Both the position numbers and the translations under genes were made by a program. This document shows positions 7,742 to 16,591 of a DNA stretch of 32,243 nt, one piece after another (the stretch's first letter is position 1; every line of letters starts with the position of its first letter). The stretch lies in NCBI GenBank assembly GCA_948976265.1, contig CARFUA010000001.1, positions 246,525 to 278,767 on the forward strand. The letters are read 5' to 3'. This stretch comes from an uncultured Clostridia bacterium. Lineage in GTDB: Bacteria; Bacillota; Clostridia; TANB77; CAG-508. The notes beneath the pieces are model-generated. The model did no database searches. It was not told the origin of the DNA and saw only the letters and a list, made by a program, of their open reading frames with translations.

Positions 7742-8005
7742 TTAGTCGTCGCCATAAATAAGGGCATACAACGAGCCGAGACAATTACTAATGACAAGCT
7801 TTTTTAAATTTTCAAAAGCCAATTTTTGAGCGGATACAGTGTCGTTGAAATTTTCAAATTCCAAAGTTATAGTTGAATCCTCAGAATATCCCATTACAAC
7901 AGATGTTACTTGACTATAAAACAGGATCCCAGCCGCAAAAGTTGCATATGTTTTATCAGAAAAATATTTCTGTAAAACAGCGGAAGTTTCATCCAGCAGT
8001 TCCAT
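7742..8005 (-). CDS. Short ORF of unknown function, in frame with the upstream peptidase
   Basis: The 87 residues from ATG 8005 show ordinary protein composition, but no Shine-Dalgarno sequence precedes the ATG. The frame stays open upstream for 15 more codons, up to the TAA (8051-8053) that ends the M14 peptidase, and is the same frame as that gene. It could be made by coupled re-initiation or from a non-ATG start, or be a remnant of a once-fused C-terminal domain. The family is not recognised. The codons appear used as in real genes. Confidence 0.45.
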   Translation of the reverse strand: MELLDETSAVLQKYFSDKTYATFAAGILFYSQVTSVVMGYSEDSTITLEFENFNDTVSAQKLAFENLKKLVISNCLGSLYALIYGDD

Positions 8006-8050
8006 AAGTGCATTCGGAGCTATAGAACGTCCGCCAATTTTGGTGGAAAT

Positions 8051-9325
8051 TTATTGCAACATTCCCAAAACTAAAATTCCTAAATTTTCGCGATAAATTC
8101 CGTCAAATTGGGAAATTGGAATCGGATTTGTTCCAAGACCAACTTCAATCGTAAATCCAGGACGATTATAATAATAAATAAACCAATCTTTATAACCAGC
8201 AAAACTTGAACCGCTAGGAACTTCTTCTGCAGAATATCCAGAAACTTGTGCAAAAAGATTTGCAATTGTAGTGGAATTTGGTGGTGTCATTTCTTGATAT
8301 TTGTAATAAATGACTCTACCTTGTGTATGATAAGTAATCATTAACTGGAAGTTGTGGCGCAAAGTAAAATTGTATAAAGCGACCGATTCTGGTGCAGTCA
8401 AAGGTCCATAGCCAACAAAATCACGTGGCGCAGGTTTGTCAAAACCTTGTGCATATTTTATTTCTTTTGCTTGCTCCCAGCCAGCTGGAAACTGGAGGTT
8501 TGTATCAATCCCTTCAATATTAGCTTTCCAACCACTTGGAAACGGAATATCTGGAAAATTATCTGCAATTGCTTGCGCTTGAGCATAAGCGCGCGAACCT
8601 TTCGCAATTAGTCCAGTCACCAAATCAACACCATCTGGATTAACCATTGGCACCAAATAAAGCGAAACTTCCGAAAATAAATCTCGTGGATTTTTTCCAT
8701 AAATTTGCATACCATTAACATAACTTTTCGATAAATTTTCTAAAAATTTCATTAATAAAGGAGTGGTAATCCATTCATTGGCATGTGTTGAAGCACAATA
8801 AAAGACTTCTTTCGGGCCATTTCCAAACTTGACAACTGGAATATTTCTCCCCAATACACTTGTTCCAATTAATGAAATTTCAAGAAAAGGATAAATTGTT
8901 TTCAAAGCTGACAAATTCATTTCCATGAAATCCGAAGTATAGCTAATATTAGTTGGAACAACGGTGCCAAAAGGGACAATAATTTTTTGTCCGATTTGCA
9001 AATTATCAGAGTCGATGTCAGGATTAGCATAGAGAATACTATCTACTGTGGTGGAGAAATTATTGGCGATTTTGAAAAGTGTATCACCACTTTTGACAGT
9101 ATAATTGGTATAGCCATTTATGTATGGAAATAGTGCATCCCAAGTGTTGTTCCCAACAATTCCATCACTTGACAAACCGAAATTCCTTTGAAAATTTTTT
9201 ACAGCATTTTCTGTTTGAGAACCAAACATTCCATCAATACTCCCACTATAAAATCCTAATTTTTTTAAAGTACTTTGCAAAAGTTCCACATAGGGACCAG
9301 TCGAATTTAAACGTAAAATAACCAT
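8051..9325 (-). CDS. Gamma-D-glutamyl-diamino acid endopeptidase I-like murein peptidase (M14)
   Basis: This 424-residue protein has three domains. Residues 5-65 form a peptidoglycan-binding type 1 domain (GPYVELLQ, FGSQTENAVKNFQ), residues 74-120 form a LysM domain (YTVKSGDTLFKIA), and from about 130 a zinc carboxypeptidase M14 domain begins. Zinc ligands are His181 and Glu184 (HANEW) and His333 (TYHTQG); Glu394 (FTIEVG) is the catalytic base. The layout matches the Lysinibacillus endopeptidase I, which cuts gamma-D-Glu-DAP bonds in cell wall. No signal peptide is visible, which also fits that family. RBS GAAAGGA precedes ATG 9325, and a clear promoter lies upstream. Confidence 0.9.
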   Translation of the reverse strand: MVILRLNSTGPYVELLQSTLKKLGFYSGSIDGMFGSQTENAVKNFQRNFGLSSDGIVGNNTWDALFPYINGYTNYTVKSGDTLFKIANNFSTTVDSILYANPDIDSDNLQIGQKIIVPFGTVVPTNISYTSDFMEMNLSALKTIYPFLEISLIGTSVLGRNIPVVKFGNGPKEVFYCASTHANEWITTPLLMKFLENLSKSYVNGMQIYGKNPRDLFSEVSLYLVPMVNPDGVDLVTGLIAKGSRAYAQAQAIADNFPDIPFPSGWKANIEGIDTNLQFPAGWEQAKEIKYAQGFDKPAPRDFVGYGPLTAPESVALYNFTLRHNFQLMITYHTQGRVIYYKYQEMTPPNSTTIANLFAQVSGYSAEEVPSGSSFAGYKDWFIYYYNRPGFTIEVGLGTNPIPISQFDGIYRENLGILVLGMLQ

Positions 9326-9355
9326 ATTAAAAATCCTTTCTAAAGTGTTTTATTT

Positions 9356-9384
9356 ATTATATGAGAAAAAAAAAGAAATGTGAA
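9356..9384 (-). promoter_or_regulatory. Promoter of the M14 peptidase gene
   Basis: On the minus strand: TTCACA (9384-9379), 17 bases, TATAAT (9361-9356). Confidence 0.8.
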
Positions 9385-9444
9385 AAATACTGAAAACCTA
9401 GAATTCCGTAGAACAAATTTTTTTTTAACAAACAATGGAACAAC

Positions 9445-9473
9445 TTGACAAAATACTAAAAATATAATATAAA
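9445..9473 (+). promoter_or_regulatory. Promoter of the 586-residue protein gene
   Basis: TTGACA (9445-9450), 17 bases, TATAAA (9468-9473). It diverges from the peptidase promoter; 9385-9444 holds nothing else I can identify. Confidence 0.7.
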
Positions 9474-9524
9474 TTAGAAGTATAGAACATATATATTATA
9501 AAATAAAAAAAGGGGGAAATTGAT

Positions 9525-11285
9525 ATGGATTCAGAGAAATTTGAACCAATTGAAGAGCAAAAGACAAAAGGAAACAAGTCTAAAGCTATGATAATTGGAA
9601 TTGTAGCGATTCTGATAATTCTTGTTTTAGCCGTTGTAGTGATAGCTGGAAACAGCAATTCAGAAGCAGTCTTTAAAAAACAAATTGACAAAATGTTGAC
9701 TTACAAAACGGTAGAAAATTATGACACAATAAAAGCAAACTGGGATTTAGAAATGAAAATCGAAGGGGAAGCTACAAAAGGAATGGGAGAATTTGTTGAA
9801 TTAATCAATGATACCAAAATCTCCATTAATGCAGAAATAGACAATGAAACACAAGAGCAAGTTTTGGGAATAAAATTAGACAAATCAGATGACGAGTTAA
9901 TTGATGCCAAAGCTAAACTAGATTCAGAAAATCAAAAGATTTATTTAGATTTAGGACAATTTTTCAACAAAACCATTGAACTAGATATTTCAGATGTTCT
10001 AGAAGATGGAATGGATACAGAAACTGCTGAACCATTAAACTTTATGCAATTTGTGACAGCGCAAAAAGCAATGGCAATTTTAAGAAAAGAAGTAAAAGCA
10101 GAATTCAAAAGTGAATATTTTTCAACAGAGAAAGTAACAATTGAAAACGAAAAACTAACCAAAAATATTTTAAAATTAACAGGACGACAATTCAAAGAAA
10201 TTTTAGAAAACATATGTACAAATTTAGCCAATAATGAAGAATTTATAGATTGTTTTGAAGATGAAAATGAAGTTAAAGATACACTAAATGAAGTAAAATA
10301 CGAATTGAATGATATGGATTTTTCATACGATATGCAAATGGAAATTGATTTATACACAAAAGGAATATTTGCTGATGTCAATCGTGTTGATATTGTAATG
10401 ACAGAAGACAACGAAACAATTGCAATGGAAGTGACACAAAAAGAAGAAGAAGAATATACCTATAAATTATTGGAAAACAATGAAGGAATCATGGAAGGAA
10501 CTATAAAAATACATACAATAGACAACAAAACAGAAGTAGAAGCAACGGCAGAAGCAGAAGACACAAAAGTTACTGCTAAAGCAGCTATTAATACAGTTTA
10601 CAATGAAGAACTTACGGACATCAATACACAAAATGCCGTTAAATTAGAAGAGTTAAGCACAGCAGATGTCATGGCATTATATGGAAACTTCATGGGAAGT
10701 AAATTGTATGAAATATTTGAAAAAATATATGGTGTAGCAAATGACTTACCATCCAATAATGCAACACAAAATAATCTTGAATTAGAATCAAAAAATAACA
10801 ACAATTCAGTTTCAAGTAAAGGAACTACGCCAGATAATGTTGTTCAAACATTTGATGGAGAAAAAATCGAGTTTTCAATTCCAAATGGTTATGAGAAATA
10901 TTCTTCAGATAGCGATAGCTATAAACTATTTGAAAAAGAAATAAACGATGATTCAATTGATGTTGATGTATCAACAACCTACAGCACTTTAACAGAATAC
11001 ATCGATGAAGCCAAAGATATGTTAGAATATTATCAAGAAGATGAGGACTACAAAAATATTCAATTATCAAATGTAGAAGAAATCAATGTAAATGGCAATA
11101 AATTCTCCAAAATTGTACTTTCTTATGATTATGAATTTTGGGAAGGCAAAAGCGAAAAACGTGAAAAAGCATTTTTTGCTTATGAAATTGATTCCAAATA
11201 TTTATATACTGTAGAAGTAGATAATCCTAATTTGATGACAGAAGCAGAATTACAACAATTTTTAAGCATTCAAAGATTAGATTAA
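9525..11285 (+). CDS. Membrane-anchored extracytoplasmic protein of unknown function
   Basis: This 586-residue protein has a charged N-terminus, a single membrane segment at about residues 22-43 (IIGIVAILIILVLAVVVIAG) and a long acidic extracytoplasmic part. The first section (about 45-390) is Glu/Lys/Thr-rich with beta-strand-like alternation. A low-complexity Asn/Ser linker lies near 405-425, and a second domain (about 435-586) starts with EKIEFSIPNGYEKYSS. No Cys lipobox is present. AAAGGGGG lies upstream of ATG 9525. I do not recognise the family; similar single-pass proteins in Clostridia are unannotated. It is monocistronic, with its own promoter and terminator. Confidence 0.75.
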   Translation: MDSEKFEPIEEQKTKGNKSKAMIIGIVAILIILVLAVVVIAGNSNSEAVFKKQIDKMLTYKTVENYDTIKANWDLEMKIEGEATKGMGEFVELINDTKISINAEIDNETQEQVLGIKLDKSDDELIDAKAKLDSENQKIYLDLGQFFNKTIELDISDVLEDGMDTETAEPLNFMQFVTAQKAMAILRKEVKAEFKSEYFSTEKVTIENEKLTKNILKLTGRQFKEILENICTNLANNEEFIDCFEDENEVKDTLNEVKYELNDMDFSYDMQMEIDLYTKGIFADVNRVDIVMTEDNETIAMEVTQKEEEEYTYKLLENNEGIMEGTIKIHTIDNKTEVEATAEAEDTKVTAKAAINTVYNEELTDINTQNAVKLEELSTADVMALYGNFMGSKLYEIFEKIYGVANDLPSNNATQNNLELESKNNNNSVSSKGTTPDNVVQTFDGEKIEFSIPNGYEKYSSDSDSYKLFEKEINDDSIDVDVSTTYSTLTEYIDEAKDMLEYYQEDEDYKNIQLSNVEEINVNGNKFSKIVLSYDYEFWEGKSEKREKAFFAYEIDSKYLYTVEVDNPNLMTEAELQQFLSIQRLD

Positions 11286-11293
11286 TAAAACCA

Positions 11294-11333
11294 AAAACAC
11301 ACAAAATTGTTTTTAAATTTTGTGTGTTTTTTT
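11294..11333 (+). terminator. Terminator of the 586-residue protein gene
   Basis: 15-bp perfect stem (11294-11308 with 11316-11330) and a continuing T-run. Confidence 0.92.
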
Positions 11334-11345
11334 ATAAAAATAAGC

Positions 11346-11374
11346 TAGACTTTTTATTATATTTGATTTATAAT
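11346..11374 (+). promoter_or_regulatory. Promoter of the hslO operon
   Basis: TAGACT (11346-11351), 17 bases, TATAAT (11369-11374). The -35 box is weak. A leader of about 50 bases follows. Confidence 0.6.
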
Positions 11375-11432
11375 AAAACCATTAATTAAAAGGAAAAAAT
11401 ATATAAAAGGGACATCCCAAAAGAGGTAAAAA

Positions 11433-11735
11433 ATGTTAGAAAAACAGAAGAAACAAGAAATAACAAAAGAGATAGAATATGTAAAAATATTGAATTATTT
11501 TCATCAAGAATACACGCAAATGCTAAAAAATTTTTTGCAAAGGCATGATATAACTGTAAAAGAAGAGGATTGTTTAATTGATTACATCATTAAAACTAGA
11601 TTTTTCATGCCCCAATATTCCTTTTACACAATTCCTATCACAAACGCTATGTACAACGAAAACATTCCAGAGGACATGAAATATACATTATTAATGAATA
11701 GCTATCAAACAGTTAAAAATGCTTTTAATGAATAA
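11433..11735 (+). CDS. Small protein of unknown function upstream of hslO
   Basis: 100 residues, soluble and mostly helical by composition, with no recognisable motif. AGAGG lies before ATG 11433. It is 23 bases upstream of hslO with no terminator between them, so the two are co-transcribed. The family was not recognised. Confidence 0.65.
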   Translation: MLEKQKKQEITKEIEYVKILNYFHQEYTQMLKNFLQRHDITVKEEDCLIDYIIKTRFFMPQYSFYTIPITNAMYNENIPEDMKYTLLMNSYQTVKNAFNE

Positions 11736-11758
11736 AATACAAAGAAAGGAAATTAAAA

Positions 11759-12655
11759 ATGGACAGAACAATAAAAGGTTTAGGATATGAAGGGAAAGTC
11801 AGTATTATTGTAACAGAAACAACAGAATTAATAGAATACATTCGAAAATTACAAGATTTAACGCCAACAACAACAGCGGTATTAGGAAGAGTAGCAACTA
11901 TATCTGGTATGATGGGATTGACAGAAATCAAGGAAAAAGAAGATAGTATCACTGTTCAAATCAATGGCAAAGGACCGATTGGTTCTGTGGTTTCAGTTAT
12001 AAAAAGAGAAAATAGCAAATCTTTTATAAAAATTTATGCTCAAAATCCAAATGTTGAATTACCACGAACCCCAGAGGGAAAACTTGCAGTAGGAGAAGCG
12101 GTGGGAACAAATGGATACTTAAATATTATACGAGAGAATGAATTAATGGAAAAATCATATAATGGATTAGTGTCACTTGTTTCAGGAGAAATTGCAGAAG
12201 ATTTCACAGAATATTTTGCAAAATCCCAACAAAAGCCAACGGTCATAGCCTTAGGTGTTTTAGTTGACAAAAACGGTGTCAAAAAAAGCGGTGGTTATAT
12301 GATTCAATTAATGCCAGATGCAACAGAAAACGAAATCACCCAAATAGAAAAAGCAATTCAAAACAGCAAACCAATTAGCACTATGCTAGCGGAAGGAATG
12401 ACCTTAGAAAACATTGCCAGAACTGTTACAGGAGATGAAAATGCATTGTTTTTAATAAATGACTTAGCCATTGAATTTCAATGCAATTGTTCCAAAGAAA
12501 GATTCGCAGAAGGTCTTGCTTCCATTGGAAAACAGGAACTTGACAATATCATAAAAGAAGACGGAAAAGCTGATACCAAATGCGAATTTTGCAATCAGGA
12601 ATATCATTTTTCCAAAGAAGAATTAGAGGAAATTAGAGAATCATTAGAGAGATAA
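11759..12655 (+). CDS. hslO: Hsp33 redox-regulated chaperone
   Basis: This 298-residue protein has the Hsp33 N-terminal domain and the C-terminal redox switch with four zinc cysteines, Cys242-x-Cys244 and Cys275-x-x-Cys278. Under oxidative stress these cysteines release zinc, and the protein becomes a holdase that protects unfolding cytosolic proteins. GTNGYLNIIRE (about 116-126) is typical of the family core. AAAGGAAA precedes ATG 11759. For an anaerobe with an oxygen-sensitive hydrogenase, such a chaperone is a sensible companion, though the genes are not linked. Confidence 0.95.
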   Translation: MDRTIKGLGYEGKVSIIVTETTELIEYIRKLQDLTPTTTAVLGRVATISGMMGLTEIKEKEDSITVQINGKGPIGSVVSVIKRENSKSFIKIYAQNPNVELPRTPEGKLAVGEAVGTNGYLNIIRENELMEKSYNGLVSLVSGEIAEDFTEYFAKSQQKPTVIALGVLVDKNGVKKSGGYMIQLMPDATENEITQIEKAIQNSKPISTMLAEGMTLENIARTVTGDENALFLINDLAIEFQCNCSKERFAEGLASIGKQELDNIIKEDGKADTKCEFCNQEYHFSKEELEEIRESLER

Positions 12656-12667
12656 AAAGAGGTACAG

Positions 12668-13873
12668 ATGAAGAAATTTGAAAATGTTGCAACCATCAAA
12701 AATAATCCCAAATGGAAAAATGCAACCAAAAGGGAAACAGAGCTATATTCGCATACCTATGGACTTACGACAATGCGAACAGAGTTTGATAGAGATTACA
12801 CTAGAATTATTAACTCAAATGCTTACAAAAGATTAAAACATAAAACGCAAGTATTTTTCTCACCAGACAATGATCATATATGCACAAGAATTGAGCATGT
12901 CAATTTGGTAGAATCTGTGAGCTATACAATCGCAAGTTATTTGGGATTAAATACAGAACTTACAAGAGCAATTGCCGTGGCGCATGATTTAGGTCATAGC
13001 TCATTTGGACATCAAGGTGAAAAAATATTATCCACTATTGCACAAAGAGAAGTGGGCGAGCCATTTTGGCACGAAAAAAACGGTTTGCATTTTGTTGATA
13101 ATCTGGAATTATTAATAGATTTTGAAAACAAAAAAAGGAATCTAGATTTAACCTATGCTGTAAGAGATGGCATCATTTCTCATTGTGGAGAAATCGATGA
13201 AGAAAGTTTGTCACCAAGAAAGGAATGGATTGACCTAAAACAATATCAAAAACCAAATGAATTTGCGCCATATACATGGGAAGCTTGTGTTGTCAAAATT
13301 GCAGACAAAATATCATACATTGGTCGTGATATTGAAGATGCCAAAGTAATGAAAATATTGACCGAAAAAGAGATTCAAACCATCAATTCAATGATCCAAA
13401 AAATTGATGTAAATCATAGCAACATCATTAATTTTTTAACAGTCGATTTATGCAAAAATAGTTCACCAGAAAAAGGCTTAAGATTCTCAAAAGAAGCAAT
13501 GGAAGTAATGAAAACAATAAAAGATTTTAATTATGAAAAAATCTATAAAAATGAGAAAATCTCACCGAGTATAAGATACTTTAAATTGGTAATCAATGAA
13601 ATTTTTTATTGTTTAGAGAATGAATTTGCAGAAAAACGTACAATATATAATTTAAAGAAATTGTCAAGGTATTATCCGAATCTTTCAGATGGATTTGTAA
13701 CATGGTTAGCCAACTATGCACAAACAGAAGATAGAAATGAAGCAGACTTCAACAATAAAATTATTTACAATTTACAAAATAAAACCGATTATGCCAAAGC
13801 AATTATTGACTACATTTCTGGAATGACAGATTCCTATATTATTCAAATATATGATGAGATTGTACGTTTCTAA
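12668..13873 (+). CDS. dgt: dGTPase-like deoxynucleotide triphosphohydrolase (HD superfamily)
   Basis: This 401-residue protein has the HD metal site (His77 in TRIEHV; His106-Asp107 in AVAHDLGHSSFGHQGE) and the dGTPase-type start (RTEFDRDYTRIINSNAYKRLKHKTQVF). Enzymes of this group cleave dNTPs into deoxynucleoside and triphosphate. Nucleotide preference varies among dGTPase-like proteins, so dGTP specificity is assumed. AGAGG lies before ATG 12668, and the gene is 12 bases from hslO in the same operon. Confidence 0.9.
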   Translation: MKKFENVATIKNNPKWKNATKRETELYSHTYGLTTMRTEFDRDYTRIINSNAYKRLKHKTQVFFSPDNDHICTRIEHVNLVESVSYTIASYLGLNTELTRAIAVAHDLGHSSFGHQGEKILSTIAQREVGEPFWHEKNGLHFVDNLELLIDFENKKRNLDLTYAVRDGIISHCGEIDEESLSPRKEWIDLKQYQKPNEFAPYTWEACVVKIADKISYIGRDIEDAKVMKILTEKEIQTINSMIQKIDVNHSNIINFLTVDLCKNSSPEKGLRFSKEAMEVMKTIKDFNYEKIYKNEKISPSIRYFKLVINEIFYCLENEFAEKRTIYNLKKLSRYYPNLSDGFVTWLANYAQTEDRNEADFNNKIIYNLQNKTDYAKAIIDYISGMTDSYIIQIYDEIVRF

Positions 13874-13910
13874 GACAAAATCAAAAAATTCAAAATAGAA
13901 AGGAGAAAAA

Positions 13911-14165
13911 ATGGAATACAAATTTAAACCACAAGGTGTATGTTCACAGGAGATGATTGTTGATGTGGAAAATGGCATCATCAAAAAAGCACAAATTATA
14001 GGAGGATGTGCAGGAAATACAGTAGGATTATCCAATTTATTAATTGGTATGACAATTGAAGAAGCCATCAAAAGACTCAAAGGAATTCCATGTGGCTATA
14101 AGTCAACATCTTGCCCAGATCAAATGGCAAAAGCATTAGAAGAAATTCAAAAGAAAATAGGATAG
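13911..14165 (+). CDS. TSCPD domain protein (TIGR03905 type)
   Basis: 84 residues with the TSCPDQ motif near residue 63 and the preceding conserved pattern GGCAGNTVGLSNLL. This is a full-length match to the small TSCPD family related to the C-terminal domain of some ribonucleotide reductases. The function of the free-standing form is not established; a nucleotide-related role would fit its dgt neighbour. RBS AAAGGAG precedes ATG 13911. Confidence 0.88.
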   Translation: MEYKFKPQGVCSQEMIVDVENGIIKKAQIIGGCAGNTVGLSNLLIGMTIEEAIKRLKGIPCGYKSTSCPDQMAKALEEIQKKIG

Positions 14166-14174
14166 AGAAAGTAC

Positions 14175-14206
14175 GAAAAAAGGAATCAATCAAGATTCCT
14201 TTTTTC
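14175..14206 (+). terminator. Bidirectional terminator shared by the hslO operon and rsmA
   Basis: 13-bp perfect stem (14175-14187 with 14194-14206), with an A-run on one arm and a T-run on the other, so it works on both strands. The last codons and the stop of rsmA (14186-14188) lie inside the hairpin. Confidence 0.9.
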
Positions 14207-15049
14207 ATAAATATAATCAGAAATCGCTTTAAACTGTTCCAGCGAAAGTTTTTCTCCACGAATTTTTAAATCAATCGAAAGTGTAGATAACATATTTTCA
14301 AGGAAATCACGGTTTCCGAAATTGCCAATTAATAAAGTATTAAGCAATGTTTTTCGCTTTTGTAAAAAAGCAGTTTTGATGATTTGAAAAAACAATGTTT
14401 CTTCCAAAGGAGAAACACGAGGCGACGACAACAACTCCAAATGAATCACACTAGAATCTACTTTTGGACTAGGAATAAAACAAGTATTGGGAACCGCTGT
14501 TACCAATTTTGGTGTACAATAATAATAAACCCCATAAGTAATACTTCCACACTTTTTTCCCCCAGGTTTTTCCACCAAACGTTCTGCCATTTCTTTTTGC
14601 ACCATAACCGTAATACTTTTTAAATTTAATTTTTCTTCCAATAATTTCATAATAATCGGAGTTGTAATATAATAAGGCAAATTAGCCACTACTTTTGCAG
14701 ACGGATATTTCTTCAAATTTTCTTCTAACAAAGAGTGTAAATCTACCTTTAAAATATCATCATGAATCAATTCAAAATTGTGATATAAAGCAAATCGCTC
14801 TTCCAAAATAGTCAACATTTTTTTGTCAAGTTCAATACAAATGACTTTTCCTGCCTTTTCGACCAAATAAGAAGTAAGAGTACCAAGACCTGGACCAATT
14901 TCTATCACCACATCATCTTTTGTAATTTTTGCAGATTCTACAATAGAATTCACAATATTTTCATCCACCAAAAAATTCTGTCCATAATTTTTATTGGCTG
15001 TAATTTGATATTTCTTCATTAAAAACTTAGTTTCTTCAATAAGATTCAT
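14186..15049 (-). CDS. rsmA: 16S rRNA (A1518/A1519) dimethyltransferase
   Basis: This 287-residue protein carries the full KsgA pattern: NYGQNFLVD, the SAM site VIEIGPGLGTLT, ELDKKM, the catalytic NLPYY motif, and a C-terminal helical domain with LLNTLL. It dimethylates two adenines near the 3' end of 16S rRNA during 30S maturation. I chose ATG 15049 because AAGGAG (15062-15057) lies 7 bases upstream; a longer reading from 15070 would place that ribosome site inside the coding region. Confidence 0.95.
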   Translation of the reverse strand: MNLIEETKFLMKKYQITANKNYGQNFLVDENIVNSIVESAKITKDDVVIEIGPGLGTLTSYLVEKAGKVICIELDKKMLTILEERFALYHNFELIHDDILKVDLHSLLEENLKKYPSAKVVANLPYYITTPIIMKLLEEKLNLKSITVMVQKEMAERLVEKPGGKKCGSITYGVYYYCTPKLVTAVPNTCFIPSPKVDSSVIHLELLSSPRVSPLEETLFFQIIKTAFLQKRKTLLNTLLIGNFGNRDFLENMLSTLSIDLKIRGEKLSLEQFKAISDYIYEKRNLD

Positions 15050-15070
15050 TCTCAAACTCCTTTCCCCCAT

Positions 15071-15099
15071 ATTGTACTACATTTCAACAAAAATAGCAA
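15071..15099 (-). promoter_or_regulatory. Promoter of rsmA
   Basis: On the minus strand: TTGCTA (15099-15094), 17 bases, TACAAT (15076-15071). Confidence 0.75.
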
Positions 15100-15105
15100 A
15101 TAATA

Positions 15106-15134
15106 TTGTACAAACCAAAAATATATGATACAAT
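15106..15134 (+). promoter_or_regulatory. Promoter of the HD-domain gene
   Basis: TTGTAC (15106-15111), 17 bases, TACAAT (15129-15134). It is back to back with the rsmA promoter; the two -35 boxes are 6 bases apart. Confidence 0.7.
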
Positions 15135-15167
15135 AACAAAAAAATTCCTACCAGAAAGGAACCAAAA

Positions 15168-15722
15168 ATGAAAGAAGAATTTTTAGAATTATTAAAAAGT
15201 ATTCCACGCGAAGGAATGGACAAACTAATTGAATTTATTGAAAAATCTGATTTTTTTAAGGCGCCAGCTAGTACAAGATATCACGGTGCTTATGAAGGCG
15301 GACTTTTAGAACATAGTATGAAAGTATATGAAATTTTACTTAGCAAAGTAAAAAATGCAGTTGTTGAAATCAATGCATCTGAAGAAACATTAATACTTAT
15401 CGCTTTATTGCATGATATTTGCAAAGTAAACTTTTACAAAGTCGATTATCGAAATGCCAAAAATGCTTTTGGTGAATGGGAAAAAGTACCATACTATACA
15501 GTAGAAGATACAATCCCATACGGACACGGCGAAAAAAGTGTCATGATGATTACCGAGTATATCAAACTGACAGTAGAAGAAAAATATTGTATTCGCTGGC
15601 ACATGGGATTTACTGAACCAAAGGAAATCTATAGCACATTAGGTCAAGCCTTCAAAAAATTTCCATTAGCTCTATTATTGCATGAAGCAGACTTAGAAGC
15701 TACCTATTTTTTTGATATCTAA
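15168..15722 (+). CDS. HD-domain metal-dependent hydrolase
   Basis: This 184-residue protein has HD-domain ligands in order: LEHS (His near 51), ALLHDICK (His-Asp near 83-84), YGHGEKS and IRWHMG. This pattern resembles the HD part of the YhaM-type 3'-5' exonuclease and related stand-alone HD proteins. It is probably a phosphohydrolase acting on a nucleotide or RNA end; the substrate is unknown. RBS AGAAAGGA precedes ATG 15168. Confidence 0.8.
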   Translation: MKEEFLELLKSIPREGMDKLIEFIEKSDFFKAPASTRYHGAYEGGLLEHSMKVYEILLSKVKNAVVEINASEETLILIALLHDICKVNFYKVDYRNAKNAFGEWEKVPYYTVEDTIPYGHGEKSVMMITEYIKLTVEEKYCIRWHMGFTEPKEIYSTLGQAFKKFPLALLLHEADLEATYFFDI

Positions 15723-15724
15723 GC

Positions 15725-15753
15725 TTGCCATACCATAAAACAAATGATATAAT
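15725..15753 (+). promoter_or_regulatory. Promoter of the J-like/PBP/dapF operon
   Basis: TTGCCA (15725-15730), 17 bases, TATAAT (15748-15753). Confidence 0.8.
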
Positions 15754-15777
15754 AAAAAAACAAGGGAGGGAAATGGT

Positions 15778-16548
15778 TTGAGTACTTTATATCAATTATT
15801 CAAAGTAGCTGAAAATGCCAGTCTAGAAGAAATCACAAAAGCCTATCATCAAATCCTTGAAAAAGCCGATTCCCTGCCACAAAATGAGAAGATTATTGAG
15901 CAAACTAGAAAAATTAAAATTGCTTACGACATTTTATCAAATCCCGAAAAACGAAAAAAATATGATGCAGATATTGCATCCGAAAGAGCAAATCAATTAT
16001 TAAAAAATATTCAAATAAAAAACGAAGAACCAAAAATCACTTTATCCAACCAGTCAAACACAGATTTACCCGAATCAGAAACTGCAAAAGTGCAACCGAA
16101 ACCAAATGAAATTAGAATAAAACAAGAAATCATGACTCAAATTAACGATATTACAAACGCTTATCATGAAACAATATTACAAAATAAAAAAGCCGAAGAA
16201 TTTGCCCAAAAACAACAAAAACGAGAGCGTCAAAAAGAAAAACGAAGACAAAAAAAAGAAGAGCAATTAAAACAAGAAATGAAAATTCAAGCCTATGGAA
16301 AATACTTAGAAGGTCAAGGATACAAAGTAAAATACCCATGGACTTGGCTTCGTATCAAAAGACTTTTCATAGCAATACTATCGCTTGCAATCAGCCTTAT
16401 CATTCTTTGGCATATACCATTTGTTCACGACACCTTAATCGATTTATACAACGAAAATTTCGTGATAAAATTTCTAGTCAATACAACACAATCCATTTTT
16501 ACAGGAATTATGGAAGCGATAAAATCTATTTTTAATCAATCAAAATAA
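15778..16548 (+). CDS. Membrane-anchored J-domain-like protein lacking HPD
   Basis: 256 residues starting with TTG (AAGGGAGGG upstream; the nearby ATG at 15773 meets TGA after one codon). Residues 2-65 align to a J domain: YQLFKVAENASLEEITKAYHQIL at the start, and AYDILSNPEKRKKYD at the end. At the place of the invariant HPD loop the sequence is ADSLPQ, so it should not stimulate DnaK ATPase in the usual way. A long Lys/Arg/Gln-rich coiled-coil-like stretch (about 140-175) is followed by a membrane segment (about 196-212) and a short tail. It precedes a class B PBP gene, which suggests an envelope-linked scaffold role (inference). Confidence 0.75.
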   Translation: MSTLYQLFKVAENASLEEITKAYHQILEKADSLPQNEKIIEQTRKIKIAYDILSNPEKRKKYDADIASERANQLLKNIQIKNEEPKITLSNQSNTDLPESETAKVQPKPNEIRIKQEIMTQINDITNAYHETILQNKKAEEFAQKQQKRERQKEKRRQKKEEQLKQEMKIQAYGKYLEGQGYKVKYPWTWLRIKRLFIAILSLAISLIILWHIPFVHDTLIDLYNENFVIKFLVNTTQSIFTGIMEAIKSIFNQSK

Positions 16549-16591
16549 ACGGTGGTGAGTTAAAATTAAGAAAAAAAGTAAAAAACCAAAG

